Assembly: GCF_022163125.1 (NCBI RefSeq)
Contig: NZ_CP091881.1
Span: forward strand, 7,952,501-8,016,500
Reading direction: 5' to 3'
DNA length: 64,000 nt
Source: Paenibacillus sp. HWE-109
Lineage (GTDB): Bacteria; Bacillota; Bacilli; Paenibacillales; NBRC-103111
Shown here: positions 1 through 9,324 of the stretch, one piece after another
Layout: every line of letters begins with the position of its first letter
How positions within the stretch are numbered: the first letter of the stretch is position 1
Translations under genes and position numbers: made by a program
Notes under the pieces: generated by a model
Databases searched by the model: none
Seen by the model: only the letters and a program-made list of their open reading frames with translations
What the model was told of the DNA's origin: nothing

Positions 1-1111
<1,111 letters not shown>

Positions 1112-1180
1112 AATAAACCTAAATGTTACTTTACGCACGTTTCGTATCTAGTTTTCAAGGCGCAAATCACGCTTTGACTG

Positions 1181-1297
1181 TTTGGTGATGATGGCGGAGG
1201 GGACCCACGCGTTCCCATCTCGAACACGACCGTTAAGCCCTCCAGCGTCGATGGTACTTGAACCGCAGGGTTCTGGGAGAGTAGAACGTTGCCAAGC
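1181..1297 (+). rRNA. 5S ribosomal RNA
   Basis: A 117-nt segment starting TTTGGTGATGATGGCGGAGG and ending GTTGCCAAGC. It has the conserved CCCATCTCGAACACG-type loop and complementary ends (TTTGGTG near 1181, TGCCAAG near 1290). It lies about 70 nt after the 23S 3' end with no tRNA between, and is followed directly by a terminator, so it closes the rRNA operon. Confidence 0.96.
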
Positions 1298-1303
1298 AGC
1301 TAA

Positions 1304-1340
1304 GAAACCTTACAAGGAGAAATCCTCGTAAGGTTTTTTC
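1304..1340 (+). terminator. rRNA operon terminator
   Basis: AAACCTTAC and GTAAGGTTT form a long stem, with a further AGGA/TCCT inner stem, followed by TTTTTTC. It sits 7 nt after the 5S gene and ends the rrn transcript. Confidence 0.9.
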
Positions 1341-1374
1341 TGTTTAGTTGATCTGCTTAGCAGGTCAAACTAGC

Positions 1375-1514
1375 AATAGAAGTCTTTAGAGACTCCTATT
1401 GCCATTAAAAACAGTCCAATTTGATAAATAGCAGTTTCTAGAGACTGCTATCCGGTCAAAATGGGCAAAAAATCAGGCAAAACATACGAATAAGAGCCTC
1501 CAAAGGCTCTTATT
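1375..1514. repeat. Array of three intact palindromic repeats (REP-like)
   Basis: Three imperfect palindromes of about 26 bp lie at 1375-1400, 1426-1451 and 1489-1514. They have ends of the form AATAGAAG/AATAAGAG with the complementary CTCTTATT and a short variable centre. Starts are 51-63 bp apart. A fourth member starting at 1541 is split by IS copy 1. No reading frame is present. The same family recurs near 19697, 21289 and 45750-45938. Each unit could fold as a hairpin in RNA or single-stranded DNA. Confidence 0.85.
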
Positions 1515-1540
1515 CACAGCAGAATGGCATAATAAATCTT

Positions 1541-1557
1541 GATAAGAGTCCCGAAGG
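1541..1557. repeat. Left half of a palindromic repeat split by IS copy 1
   Basis: GATAAGAGT followed by CCCGAAGG (1550-1557), which is the 8-bp target duplication. The other half is at 3090-3106 (CCCGAAGG then ACTCTTATC). With one duplication removed, the halves rebuild an 11-bp perfect stem GATAAGAGTCC/GGACTCTTATC with a CGAA loop. The element therefore entered exactly at the centre. Confidence 0.92.
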
Positions 1558-3089
1558 GTTACTACTTAGGTCCCCTTATTCAAACCCCTAAAAATTGGTT
1601 AAGAATACTTAACGAATTTAATGGAGAAGAGGGATCAGGATGAAAATGAGCCTCGAAGAAATCAAACAAATTAGCCACAGTAGTCCAGATCAAATCGAGA
1701 AGGTCATTACGAAACTGCTAGAACGGATCACTGAACTGGAAAACAGAGTAGCCGAGTTGGAGCGCCAGCTAGGGCTTAACAGCAAGAATAGTAGCAAGCC
1801 GCCTTCAAGTGACGGGTTTCGTAAGCCCGCAAACTCCCGCATCGCTGGTGGCAAAAAGGGAGCACCCCTAGGTCATGAAGGACACACACTTAGTATGGTG
1901 GATGATCCGGATGCCATCCTCGACTTTTGCCTAACTACCTGCCCTGCGTGTCATGCTCCAATGGACCAGGAGAACTGTATAGGCTACGACCGGCGTCAGC
2001 AGATCGATCTGCCTGAACCACGCATCCAGACAACCGAGTTTCGCGCTCATACGAGCTGCTGCCCGCAGTGTAGCGGGGTTCATCAGGCTGCTTTTCCGTC
2101 GCATGTCAGCGCCTCTGTCCAATATGGAGCTGGTGTTACGGGCTGGATCGTGTATGTGAGTGCGTACCATATGATTCCACTGAAAAGGGTGAGCGAGATG
2201 TTTGCGGACCTGACCGGGCATTCGCTGAGCGAGGCTACGGTCATCGCCCATTTGAAGAAATCGCACAAGCAGCTAGGTCCCTATGAGGAACAAATTCGCC
2301 AAAACCTGCTGAATGCCGATGTTTTGCACGCTGATGAAACCGGCATTCACGTCGATGGCAAACAGCGATGGCTGCACACCCTCTCTAATGTGGACTGGAC
2401 GTTCCAGGCGGTTCACGAAAACCGGGGCACCCTCGCTTTTGATGCCATCGGTCTGCTGCCGGCTTACTCGGGCATTCTAGTGCATGACTGCAACGGGCCG
2501 TATTTTAAAGAAAAATACACGTTCCAGCATGCCTTATGCAATGCGCACTTACTGCGGGAATGCCAAGGAATCGCCGATTATGATCATCACCAGTGGGCCG
2601 TGCAGATGAAACGCTTGCTACAAGTAGCCTGGCGTCTCACGCTAGCCGCCCGTAAAGTCTTGTGCTGCTTAGCTCCGAGTACGGTTAAATGGCTAGAGAA
2701 TTGGTACGATGACATCCTGCAGCAGGGCGAGCTGGAATGGAATCAAGGGCGTACCAAAGCCAAAACCGGACCGCAAGGCAGGCAAAGCAAAAGTAAATCG
2801 GCCAATCTGGGTGAACGTTTCCGTCGTCACAAGGAACCGATTCTCCGGTTTATTCAAGATGTCCGTGTTCCTTTTGACAACAATGTCGCCGAACGAGACT
2901 TGCGGATGGCCAAGGTCAAAGCCAAAGTCTCCGGCTTATTCCGTACCTGGGACGGGGCTCATCAGTTCGCCCGCGCGCGCGGCTTCATTTCAACCCTTCG
3001 TAAACAAAATTTACCTGTACTCTCGACGCTTATTGTTACTTTTCGTGGGGAGTTTCGTTTTCCGCGTTTGGAAGAAGGTAAGTAGTAAC
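1558..3089 (+). mobile_element. IS66-family insertion sequence, copy 1 (1532 bp)
   Basis: Ends are perfect 11-bp inverted repeats, GTTACTACTTA at the left and TAAGTAGTAAC at the right. The element is flanked by an exact 8-bp direct repeat CCCGAAGG (1550-1557 and 3090-3097). An 8-bp target duplication and a single TnpC-type transposase fit the short ISBst12-like subgroup of the IS66 family, which lacks tnpA and tnpB. The second copy at 19714-21245 has the same length and encodes an identical protein. Confidence 0.93.
1640..3085 (+). CDS. IS66-family transposase (TnpC type), copy 1
   Basis: A 481-residue DDE transposase. The N-terminus has a leucine-zipper-like coiled coil (residues about 25-50) leading into SKNSSKPPSSDG, typical of IS66 TnpC. 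Cys pairs follow (CPACHAPM, CCPQCSG), forming a zinc-binding segment. The DDE domain shows DADETGIHVDGK (first Asp), VHDCNGPYF (second Asp) and DNNVAERDLRMAK (Glu) near the C-terminus. The stop codon TAG lies inside the right inverted repeat. ATG 1640 follows GGGATCAGG, a weak ribosome site. The protein appears full length and intact. Confidence 0.95.
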   Translation: MKMSLEEIKQISHSSPDQIEKVITKLLERITELENRVAELERQLGLNSKNSSKPPSSDGFRKPANSRIAGGKKGAPLGHEGHTLSMVDDPDAILDFCLTTCPACHAPMDQENCIGYDRRQQIDLPEPRIQTTEFRAHTSCCPQCSGVHQAAFPSHVSASVQYGAGVTGWIVYVSAYHMIPLKRVSEMFADLTGHSLSEATVIAHLKKSHKQLGPYEEQIRQNLLNADVLHADETGIHVDGKQRWLHTLSNVDWTFQAVHENRGTLAFDAIGLLPAYSGILVHDCNGPYFKEKYTFQHALCNAHLLRECQGIADYDHHQWAVQMKRLLQVAWRLTLAARKVLCCLAPSTVKWLENWYDDILQQGELEWNQGRTKAKTGPQGRQSKSKSANLGERFRRHKEPILRFIQDVRVPFDNNVAERDLRMAKVKAKVSGLFRTWDGAHQFARARGFISTLRKQNLPVLSTLIVTFRGEFRFPRLEEGK

Positions 3090-3272
3090 CCCGAAGGACT
3101 CTTATCTGCCACATGCTTCAGCAAGCTAAGCATGTTAATGAGTCTGTTTATTTTTCAGTCGGGTGCCAATAACAGGAGGAAACTTTGTCATTTTTACAAA
3201 AATGCGGATAGAAGCATAGAAAGTGAGGAATTTTAGTTTACAATTAGCTGGCTAGGTTGGAGAGAGATAGGA

Positions 3273-3872
3273 GTGAGACGATTGGCAAATGCCTATGTGC
3301 AGATCGGAGTGGCGATGCTTCGGACAGGGATTTTGGGATATGGCGGGGGGCCGTCGATTGTGCCGTTGGTTCGGCATGAGGCGGTTACACGGTTTAAGTG
3401 GATGAAGGACGAGGAATTTATGGAAGTACTGGCGATTGCCAATACACTGCCTGGGCCAATTGCAACGAAGTTGGCTGGATATTTAGGCTATCGATTGAAA
3501 GGAACAGGGGGCGCGGTTATCGGACTGCTAGCGCATATTGTTCCAACTTGTGTCGCTATGGTGGGGTTGTATTCGTTCATTAATTTCTTTAGTAATTCGC
3601 AAGTTATTAAAGGGATGATTGCCGCGGTAGTGCCGATTGTGGCTGTTATGCTGGGGGTCATGGCCTATGAGTTTGGCGAGAAAGCGATCAAGGGATTAGG
3701 CTGGGCAGCAGGCATTACTTTCTTTGTTATCTCTTTCCTGCTGTTGCAGACTTTCGCGGTGCATCCGGCTATTGTGATTTTCTTGTTTCTCTTTTACGGT
3801 GCTTTTCATCATAAGGTAAAGGACAAGTGGAACAAAGGCAAGAAGCAGCTTGGCAAAGGTGATGGCGCATGA
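3273..3872 (+). CDS. chrA: Chromate transporter, N-terminal-type subunit (ChrA short form)
   Basis: A 199-aa polytopic membrane protein of the CHR family (chromate efflux). It has the signature GYGGGPSIVPL near residue 24 and NTLPGPIATKLAGYLGY near 64, followed by long hydrophobic helices. Short CHR proteins work as pairs of about six-helix halves; the second half follows with a 4-nt overlap, as in B. subtilis ywrB/ywrA. The start is ambiguous. GTG 3273 has GGAGAG upstream at 3259, but TTG 3282 sits 8 nt after AGGAG (3269-3273) and gives an equally good N-terminus. Substrate is inferred from family only. Confidence 0.88.
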   Translation: MRRLANAYVQIGVAMLRTGILGYGGGPSIVPLVRHEAVTRFKWMKDEEFMEVLAIANTLPGPIATKLAGYLGYRLKGTGGAVIGLLAHIVPTCVAMVGLYSFINFFSNSQVIKGMIAAVVPIVAVMLGVMAYEFGEKAIKGLGWAAGITFFVISFLLLQTFAVHPAIVIFLFLFYGAFHHKVKDKWNKGKKQLGKGDGA

Positions 3873-4402
3873 TGGACTGGTGGCAGTTATTCGTTAGTTT
3901 TTTCCTGGCTAATGTATTCGGATATGGCGGCGGGCCTTCATCGATTCCTCTGATGTATCAAGAAATTGTGCCGAATCATGCGTGGATGACGAGCAGTGAG
4001 TTTTCCAATATGCTAGCGCTCGGAAACGCGCTCCCCGGTCCGATTGCAACGAAGATTGCGGCATATGTCGGCTTCCAAATCGGGGGTTGGGTGGGTGTGT
4101 TGATTGCTGTCGGGGCAACGGTCGTTCCGTCGATTATTGCGCTTATTATTTTGCTTAATATTTTGCATAAATATAAACAATCCCCTGTTATTAAAGGGAT
4201 GACATTGCTGGTTCAGCCAGTGATTGCGATTATGATGGTATTGGTTACGTGGAGCAGTTTGGTGGAATCGACAAAGACGATTGGCTACCTCCAATTTTTT
4301 GGAATTGCGGCAGTTGCCTTCTACCTGATTCAGAAACGAAAGATACATCCTGCCTTTGTTATTGTCGCTGGCTTCGTCTACGGCGGGATTTTTCTATCGT
4401 AA
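3869..4402 (+). CDS. chrA: Chromate transporter, second subunit (ChrA short form)
   Basis: 177 aa with the same CHR architecture as the upstream gene: GYGGGPSSIPL near residue 19, then GNALPGPIATKIAAYVGF near 51, and about five or six membrane segments. Its ATG overlaps the upstream TGA (ATGATGG), so the two are translationally coupled and probably form a heteromer. No dedicated terminator follows. The next 230 bp carry the promoter and leader of the nucleoside transporter. Confidence 0.87.
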   Translation: MMDWWQLFVSFFLANVFGYGGGPSSIPLMYQEIVPNHAWMTSSEFSNMLALGNALPGPIATKIAAYVGFQIGGWVGVLIAVGATVVPSIIALIILLNILHKYKQSPVIKGMTLLVQPVIAIMMVLVTWSSLVESTKTIGYLQFFGIAAVAFYLIQKRKIHPAFVIVAGFVYGGIFLS

Positions 4403-4470
4403 GTGACGGGAGAATTTGGATGGAAGCACAAAGTTGAAACCATTTTTCGTACATATAGCTAATTCGATGT

Positions 4471-4507
4471 GATGTTAATTGACGTAAATTTAACCTGAAC
4501 GTATAGT
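4471..4507 (+). promoter_or_regulatory. Sigma-A promoter of the nucleoside transporter operon, with putative operator
   Basis: TTGACG (4479-4484), a 17-nt spacer and TATAGT (4502-4507). The 15-mer GATGTTAATTGACGT (4471-4485) recurs with two changes at 19588-19602, upstream of the xanthine dehydrogenase genes. A shared purine-responsive regulator is possible but not shown. Confidence 0.72.
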
Positions 4508-4541
4508 GAGGAAAATAGGTGCAAAGCAGGCATTTCGATTT

Positions 4542-4605
4542 CTTATAAGACGGTATCCAGAAACAGCATATCCCTGGTTGGGAGATGCTGTTTTGAGTAT
4601 ATAAG
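4542..4605 (+). promoter_or_regulatory. Structured 5' leader of the nucleoside transporter mRNA
   Basis: CTTATA (4542-4547) can close on TATAAG (4600-4605). It encloses a strong hairpin (AAACAGCAT near 4561 with ATGCTGTTT ending near 4593, plus inner TCCC/GGGA). GGTCTTTTT follows immediately. The element lies within the predicted leader between promoter and start codon, which fits an attenuator. It does not match the purine riboswitch consensus. Confidence 0.45.
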
Positions 4606-4637
4606 GGTCTTTTTAGGACGGAAAAGGAGGGGCTCAT

Positions 4638-6182
4638 ATGAATAAAACAGAGGCTTATTCCGTTGAAATGGTTCAAATCGTCAAACAATTTGGTTCCGTG
4701 CTAGCTAACAATCAGGTAGATTTCCGGGCAAAAGCTGGAGAGATTCATGCCTTGCTAGGGGAGAATGGCGCAGGGAAAAGCACGATGATGTGCATGCTCT
4801 CGGGCGTATATCGACCAACCAGCGGAGATATTCTGATCCGTGGAGAGAAGGTGCGCATTCGCTCTCCCAAGGATGCGATGAAGCAGGGGATTGACATGGT
4901 GTTTCAGAATTTTCGGCTTGTGCAGACGCTAACGGCAGCCGAAAATATTGTGCTTGGTGAGACCTCCTCCTTCTGGCGAGGCCCGGGTTGGCTCGCAAGG
5001 AAGTCCGAGGAAATCGAGGCGATCTCGCAGCATTTTGGTCTACCGTTCCCGGTAGATCGGCCGATCTGGCAGTTATCCGTGGGGGAGCAGCAGCGGGTTG
5101 AGATTGTGAAGACGCTGTATCGCGGCGCGGATTTGATTATTTTGGATGAGCCGACCTCGGTGTTGACGCCAGGTGAGGTCGATCAATTGTTTGAGACGCT
5201 GAACCGGATGACATCGGAAGGCAAAACGGTTATTATGACGACGCACAAGTTGAAGGAAGTCATGTTTGCCGCGGATCGGATCTCGGTGATGCGCAAAGGT
5301 CAAATGATTGCCGCCATGGCGAAATCAGCCACAAGTGAACGGGATTTGGCGCAGCTCATGGTCGGTCAAGAGAGCCTGGTGAGCCTGGAAAGCCGAGCTG
5401 TCGTAAGAGAGACAACACAAGGCAATCCAATGCTTGTGGTGAATGGTCTTGATGTATATGCGGATCATGGACGCAAAGTGCTGGATGGGCTTTATTTTCA
5501 AGTGAATGAAGGTGAAATTGTCGGCGTGGCCGGAGTCTCCGGCAATGGACAAAAAGAGCTGGCTGAGGTGCTCACAGGGCTGCGTACATGGAAGCAGGGC
5601 GAAGTCAGTTTCGCTGGAAAGGCCTTACGCAATGGATCGGTGCGCACAGCGATTGACCTGGGAATCGCCCATGTGCCGGAGAATCGCATGAAGAGCGGTT
5701 TGGCTGGCAGCCTGGGTTCGGTGGATAACCTGCTGGTCAAAACGTATCGCTCCCAAGCGCGCTCACGATTCGGCTTGTTGCGCGCGGGGAGCAACCGGAG
5801 TTGGTCGCAGAAGCTTATTGAACGATTTGATGTGAAGACATCCAGTCTGGAGGCGCCTGTTCAATATATGTCGGGGGGCAACCAACAGAAGCTGCTTTTG
5901 GCCAGAGAGATCGATCAAGATCCGAAGCTCATGGTCGCTGTACATCCGACACAAGGGCTTGATGTTGGAGCTACGGCGGGTGTTCATGCGTTATTGGAGG
6001 ATCTGCGGAGGAAGGGACGTTCGGTGCTGCTGATTTCGGAGGATCTGGATGAAATACTGCATTTGGCTGATCGGATTCTCGTGATGTACGGTGGGCGTAT
6101 TGTGGGTGATTTATTGCGGGAAGAAGCGGACCGGGAATATATTGGTCTGTTAATGGCAGGATCGGAGGAGGATGCGGGATGA
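4638..6182 (+). CDS. BMP-type nucleoside ABC transporter, ATP-binding protein (NupO/YufO-like)
   Basis: 514 aa with two fused ABC ATPase domains, as in RbsA, MglA and B. subtilis NupO. Domain 1 has Walker A GENGAGKS (about 44), signature LSVGEQQRVE and Walker B LIILDEPTSVL. Domain 2 has a degenerate Walker A region (GVSGNGQKEL), signature YMSGGNQQKLLLARE and a degenerate Walker B (LMVAVHPTQGLDVGA). This is normal for the second half of the family. It energises the two permeases encoded next, the first overlapping by 4 nt. AGGAGGGG precedes ATG 4638. With purine catabolism genes downstream, uptake of purine nucleosides or nucleobases is the likely role. Confidence 0.9.
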   Translation: MNKTEAYSVEMVQIVKQFGSVLANNQVDFRAKAGEIHALLGENGAGKSTMMCMLSGVYRPTSGDILIRGEKVRIRSPKDAMKQGIDMVFQNFRLVQTLTAAENIVLGETSSFWRGPGWLARKSEEIEAISQHFGLPFPVDRPIWQLSVGEQQRVEIVKTLYRGADLIILDEPTSVLTPGEVDQLFETLNRMTSEGKTVIMTTHKLKEVMFAADRISVMRKGQMIAAMAKSATSERDLAQLMVGQESLVSLESRAVVRETTQGNPMLVVNGLDVYADHGRKVLDGLYFQVNEGEIVGVAGVSGNGQKELAEVLTGLRTWKQGEVSFAGKALRNGSVRTAIDLGIAHVPENRMKSGLAGSLGSVDNLLVKTYRSQARSRFGLLRAGSNRSWSQKLIERFDVKTSSLEAPVQYMSGGNQQKLLLAREIDQDPKLMVAVHPTQGLDVGATAGVHALLEDLRRKGRSVLLISEDLDEILHLADRILVMYGGRIVGDLLREEADREYIGLLMAGSEEDAG

Positions 6183-7300
6183 GTGAACAACAAACAGCAG
6201 GCGCACTTCCAGTTGACAATAAAGCTGTGAAACGCGAAACAAGCTTTCGGATGCCCTACCGTTTGGAGATTGATCCAACTGGGCGCGACAGTCCATGGTG
6301 GGTAACACTTGCTGCAATTATACTGGCGCTTATCGCCTGCGGCATCTTTATCTCTCTTAATGGCATGAATCCCATTGCGGTCTACGGCAAAATGCTGAAC
6401 GGAGCATTCGGCTCCACCTTCGGGCTGACTGAGACTCTGGTGAAGGCAATTCCGCTTCTGCTGTGCGGCATCGGGGTATCTTTTGCTTACCGCATCTCGG
6501 TATGGAACATTGGGGCGGAAGGGCAGTTTTTGGCGGGAGCGATGGCAGCAACGGCAATTACGGTTTATTTTCCACATTTGCCGATGTACGTGTCTATTCC
6601 GGTTATGCTATTGGCAAGTATGGCAGCAGGAGGTGTCTGGGGTTTGCTTACGGCGATTCCAAAGACCTTTTTTCAAGTCAATGAACTCATCACTTCGTTA
6701 ATGCTCAATTATGTGGCTCTGCTTGCCTTGAATTATGCCGTATTCGGTCCGTGGAAAGATCCAAAAGGCTTTAACTTCCCAGGATCACCAATGTTTACAG
6801 CTGCACAATCGCTGCCTACTTGGGGGACTTCCAGGCTGCATTTGGGGATTATTTTCGCGGTGGCAGCGCTGCTGCTTTATGCTTTTGTGATTCGCTATAC
6901 GCGTTATGGCTATGAATTGCGTCTGATTGGTGCGAATGCGGAAGCCGCGAGGCATGCAGGAATTCGTATTTCCAAACATGTACTTATCGTAATGATGATC
7001 AGCGGCGCATTGGCCGGACTTGCAGGAATGAGCGAGGTTTCCGGTGTGGCGCATCGCCTTATGTATGGGATATCACCTGGGTATGGTTACACGGCTATTA
7101 TTGTCGCTTGGTTGGCAAAGCTGAATCCGCTGAGTTTAGTAGTCTCGTCAGTGCTCTTCGGAGGGCTGATTGTGGGTGGTTATAGTGTGCAAACGATTGG
7201 ACTTCCGTCATCGACTTCATCCATGATTCAAGGGGCTATTCTGTTTTTCCTCATTGCGGGGGGAATGGCCGGGAAATTCCGGATACGCAGCAATCGCTGA
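6179..7300 (+). CDS. Nucleoside ABC transporter permease (NupP/YufP-like)
   Basis: 373 aa, a BPD_transp_2 family membrane permease with about ten hydrophobic segments after a soluble N-terminus of roughly 40 residues. Family motifs include NIGAEGQFLAGA near residue 110 and LRLIGANAEAARHAGI near 250, the cytoplasmic coupling loop. The start overlaps the ATPase stop by 4 nt (ATGA). It forms the heteromeric channel with the 7344-8273 product. Confidence 0.9.
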   Translation: MSEQQTAGALPVDNKAVKRETSFRMPYRLEIDPTGRDSPWWVTLAAIILALIACGIFISLNGMNPIAVYGKMLNGAFGSTFGLTETLVKAIPLLLCGIGVSFAYRISVWNIGAEGQFLAGAMAATAITVYFPHLPMYVSIPVMLLASMAAGGVWGLLTAIPKTFFQVNELITSLMLNYVALLALNYAVFGPWKDPKGFNFPGSPMFTAAQSLPTWGTSRLHLGIIFAVAALLLYAFVIRYTRYGYELRLIGANAEAARHAGIRISKHVLIVMMISGALAGLAGMSEVSGVAHRLMYGISPGYGYTAIIVAWLAKLNPLSLVVSSVLFGGLIVGGYSVQTIGLPSSTSSMIQGAILFFLIAGGMAGKFRIRSNR

Positions 7301-7343
7301 TGAAGTCAGCATCCAATTCACGCTGGAAAGGGGATGACGAGTC

Positions 7344-8273
7344 GTGGAAATGCTCACACAAATACTGATTTCCGCCATTTCTTCCGGTACTCCGCTGCTT
7401 ATAGCGGTACTAGGCGGAATTCTGATCGAAAGATCCGGCATTACACAGCTTGGTGCTGAAGGCTTGATGTTGATGGGGGCTGTGATTTCGTGCTTGATGT
7501 TTATTCATACAGGCAGTTTGGCGTTGACCCTTCTCTGTGTATTGGCGGTGAGCGGAGTGCTTGGGCTGCTGCATGGGTTTCTATGCGTAACTCTGCATGC
7601 CAATCAGGTTGTTTGCGGTTTGGCCATGACGATATTCGGAGCAGGGCTTAGTGCTTATTTGGGTAAACCAGTGAGTGGAAAGCCGCTGGCGGGCGCAGTT
7701 CCCAAGCTGGACTTGCCTTGGCTGGAGCCGGTGCCATTGCTGGGCAACATATTTGCACATTTGGATCTGTTCACCTGGTTTAGCTTCGTGCTGGTCATTG
7801 CCATGCATTTGTTTATTCATCGCACCTCCTGGGGACTGCATCTTCGGGCAGTCGGCGATAATCCGGCTACGGCAGATGTTATGGGCATTCCTGTTATTGC
7901 GATTCGCTACGCTTGTATTGTAATTGGATCCATGTTGATCGGTATTGGTGGAGCAGATTTGCTGCTCGTTTACACGCCTACATGGAATGAAGGGATGACT
8001 TCCGGACGGGGCTGGATCGCGGTGGCGCTTATTATTTTTGCCAGATGGAATCCGATCAGAGCGCTGCTCTGCGCTTATTTCTTCGGTGTGCTGGATAGTC
8101 TCGGTTTCCGTGTTCAGCTGATCGGCAGTCACATTCCTTCTTATTTCCTGAAAATGATTCCATACGTCGTCACGATTCTAGTGTTGATGTTCTTAGGTTG
8201 GCGTAATCGGAATAAGCCTTCGGGCGCGCCTGAAGCTCTGGGTGTTCCTTATATTCGGGAGCAAAGATTCTAA
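7344..8273 (+). CDS. Nucleoside ABC transporter permease (NupQ/YufQ-like)
   Basis: 309 aa, the second BPD_transp_2 permease. It has GAEGLMLMGAV near residue 38 and LRAVGDNPATADVMGI near 168, with eight or nine membrane segments. It follows the first permease after 43 nt. GTG 7344 has AAGGGG about 10 nt upstream; ATG 7350 is an in-frame alternative. The cognate BMP-type binding lipoprotein is not in this operon; the only candidate lies at 25121. Confidence 0.89.
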   Translation: MEMLTQILISAISSGTPLLIAVLGGILIERSGITQLGAEGLMLMGAVISCLMFIHTGSLALTLLCVLAVSGVLGLLHGFLCVTLHANQVVCGLAMTIFGAGLSAYLGKPVSGKPLAGAVPKLDLPWLEPVPLLGNIFAHLDLFTWFSFVLVIAMHLFIHRTSWGLHLRAVGDNPATADVMGIPVIAIRYACIVIGSMLIGIGGADLLLVYTPTWNEGMTSGRGWIAVALIIFARWNPIRALLCAYFFGVLDSLGFRVQLIGSHIPSYFLKMIPYVVTILVLMFLGWRNRNKPSGAPEALGVPYIREQRF

Positions 8274-8299
8274 CATTGGATTAGTTAGGAGGAGTGTTA

Positions 8300-8785
8300 A
8301 TGAGTGAACGTGAGCAACATATCGCTTATTTAAAAAGATGCGTCGAGCTCTCTGTTCTGGCGAGAGAATCCGGGAATACACCGTTCGGCGCGCTGTTAGT
8401 AGGGCCAACAGGTGCGGTTTTGCTTGAACAAGGCAATGTGGAAATTACCCAGTCCAACTGCACAGGGCACGCAGAAACGATGCTGATGGAGGCGGCCTCC
8501 AAACGATACAGCAAGGCCGAACTGTGGTCCTGCACATTATATACGTCTGTAGAGCCGTGCGCCATGTGTTCAGGCTCCATCTATTGGGGTAATGTAGGGC
8601 GAGTCGTCTATGGAATTTCCGAAAAGTTGTTGGCGCAACTAACCGGGGAGGATGAGCAGAATCCGACGTTGGATTTACCTTGCCGAGAAGTCTTCGCCAG
8701 AGGGAATAAACCGATTGAAGTCATTGGTCCTATTCAAGAAGTTGAGGCGGAGGCGGTTGCCGCTCATGAGGGATATTGGTTATAA
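8300..8785 (+). CDS. Nucleoside/nucleobase deaminase (guanine deaminase-like, CDA fold)
   Basis: 161 aa from ATG 8300. The upstream GTG 8294 overlaps the AGGAGG (8287-8292) and is not a credible start. Zinc site: GHAETML (His and proton-relay Glu) and EPCAMCSGSIYW (PCxxC). This places it in the cytidine/deoxycytidylate deaminase fold shared by GuaD, TadA and related nucleobase deaminases. As the last gene of the purine transporter operon it probably converts guanine (to xanthine) or a related base, feeding the downstream xanthine dehydrogenase. The exact substrate cannot be read from the sequence. Confidence 0.82.
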   Translation: MSEREQHIAYLKRCVELSVLARESGNTPFGALLVGPTGAVLLEQGNVEITQSNCTGHAETMLMEAASKRYSKAELWSCTLYTSVEPCAMCSGSIYWGNVGRVVYGISEKLLAQLTGEDEQNPTLDLPCREVFARGNKPIEVIGPIQEVEAEAVAAHEGYWL

Positions 8786-8820
8786 AGGTTGAGCAGGGTA
8801 ATTCTGCTCGGCCTTTTTTG
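8784..8820 (+). terminator. Terminator of the nucleoside transporter operon
   Basis: GGTTGAGCAG and CTGCTCGGCC form a 10-bp stem with one G-T pair, followed by TTTTTT. It overlaps the deaminase stop region. Confidence 0.88.
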
Positions 8821-8850
8821 TTGTTTTGGAGGGGACGTGGAGTTACTCGA

Positions 8851-9043
8851 CCTCCCCGGAGGTAAGGGAACTACAGTACGCTATTCTAGCAAAAAGTGTC
8901 ATTATCGCGAGGTTGGGGGAACTACAGTACGCTATTATGCTGTTTCAAGCGAAATTTAGCGTTTTTCGTGGAAATAAGACCCTGTAGTTCCGCTATGACT
9001 CTCGCATTCTTACTATTTGCTTAAATAGCGTACTATAGTTCCC
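8851..9043. repeat. Intergenic inverted repeats (GGGAACTACAGTACGCTATT family)
   Basis: Two direct copies of the 20-mer GGGAACTACAGTACGCTATT lie at 8866-8885 and 8917-8936. A near-exact inverted copy (one mismatch) is at 9024-9043, and a diverged inverted copy (CTGTAGTTCCGCTAT) at 8982-8996. A CCTCCCCGGAGG palindrome is at 8851-8862. No supported gene lies between 8786 and 9324. The rest, 9044-9235, shows no recognisable feature. Confidence 0.75.
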
Positions 9044-9235
9044 CTCAACACGATTCCCTTACTAGTTTATCGCTACTATGAGGCTGATATCTCAGGGCGG
9101 CGAAGCCGTTTTTCTTATTAAGGGCAAGGGCATTAAAGACTGCCCCCACGGAACGATGATCCGTTGAGAGTTCATTTCGCCTACTTTTCGCTAACATAGA
9201 GGATCGACGCTCCACCAAAGGTGTTAAACTTGACG

Positions 9236-9260
9236 TTGATAATGATAATTGTTATCATTA
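9236..9260. promoter_or_regulatory. Fur box
   Basis: TTGATAATGATAATTGTTATCA closely matches the Fur consensus (GATAATGATwATCATTATC) as an inverted repeat, 65 nt before the siderophore-binding lipoprotein gene. Iron repression of that gene is expected. Confidence 0.85.
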
Positions 9261-9324
9261 ACAAATGTGAATTGAGCGTAGCAGATTTCTATGCTTACAA
9301 ACGAAGTTAAAGGGGTAGATGGTC

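Noticed and set aside
1375..1558. Regularly spaced repeats resembling a CRISPR array
   Set aside because: Units are imperfect palindromes that differ from each other, spacing varies from 51 to 63 bp, and no cas genes are nearby. REP-like palindromes fit better.
2709..3236. 175-codon ORF overlapping the IS transposase
   Set aside because: It is a frame shadow of the transposase, which has the conserved DDE motifs in the other frame.
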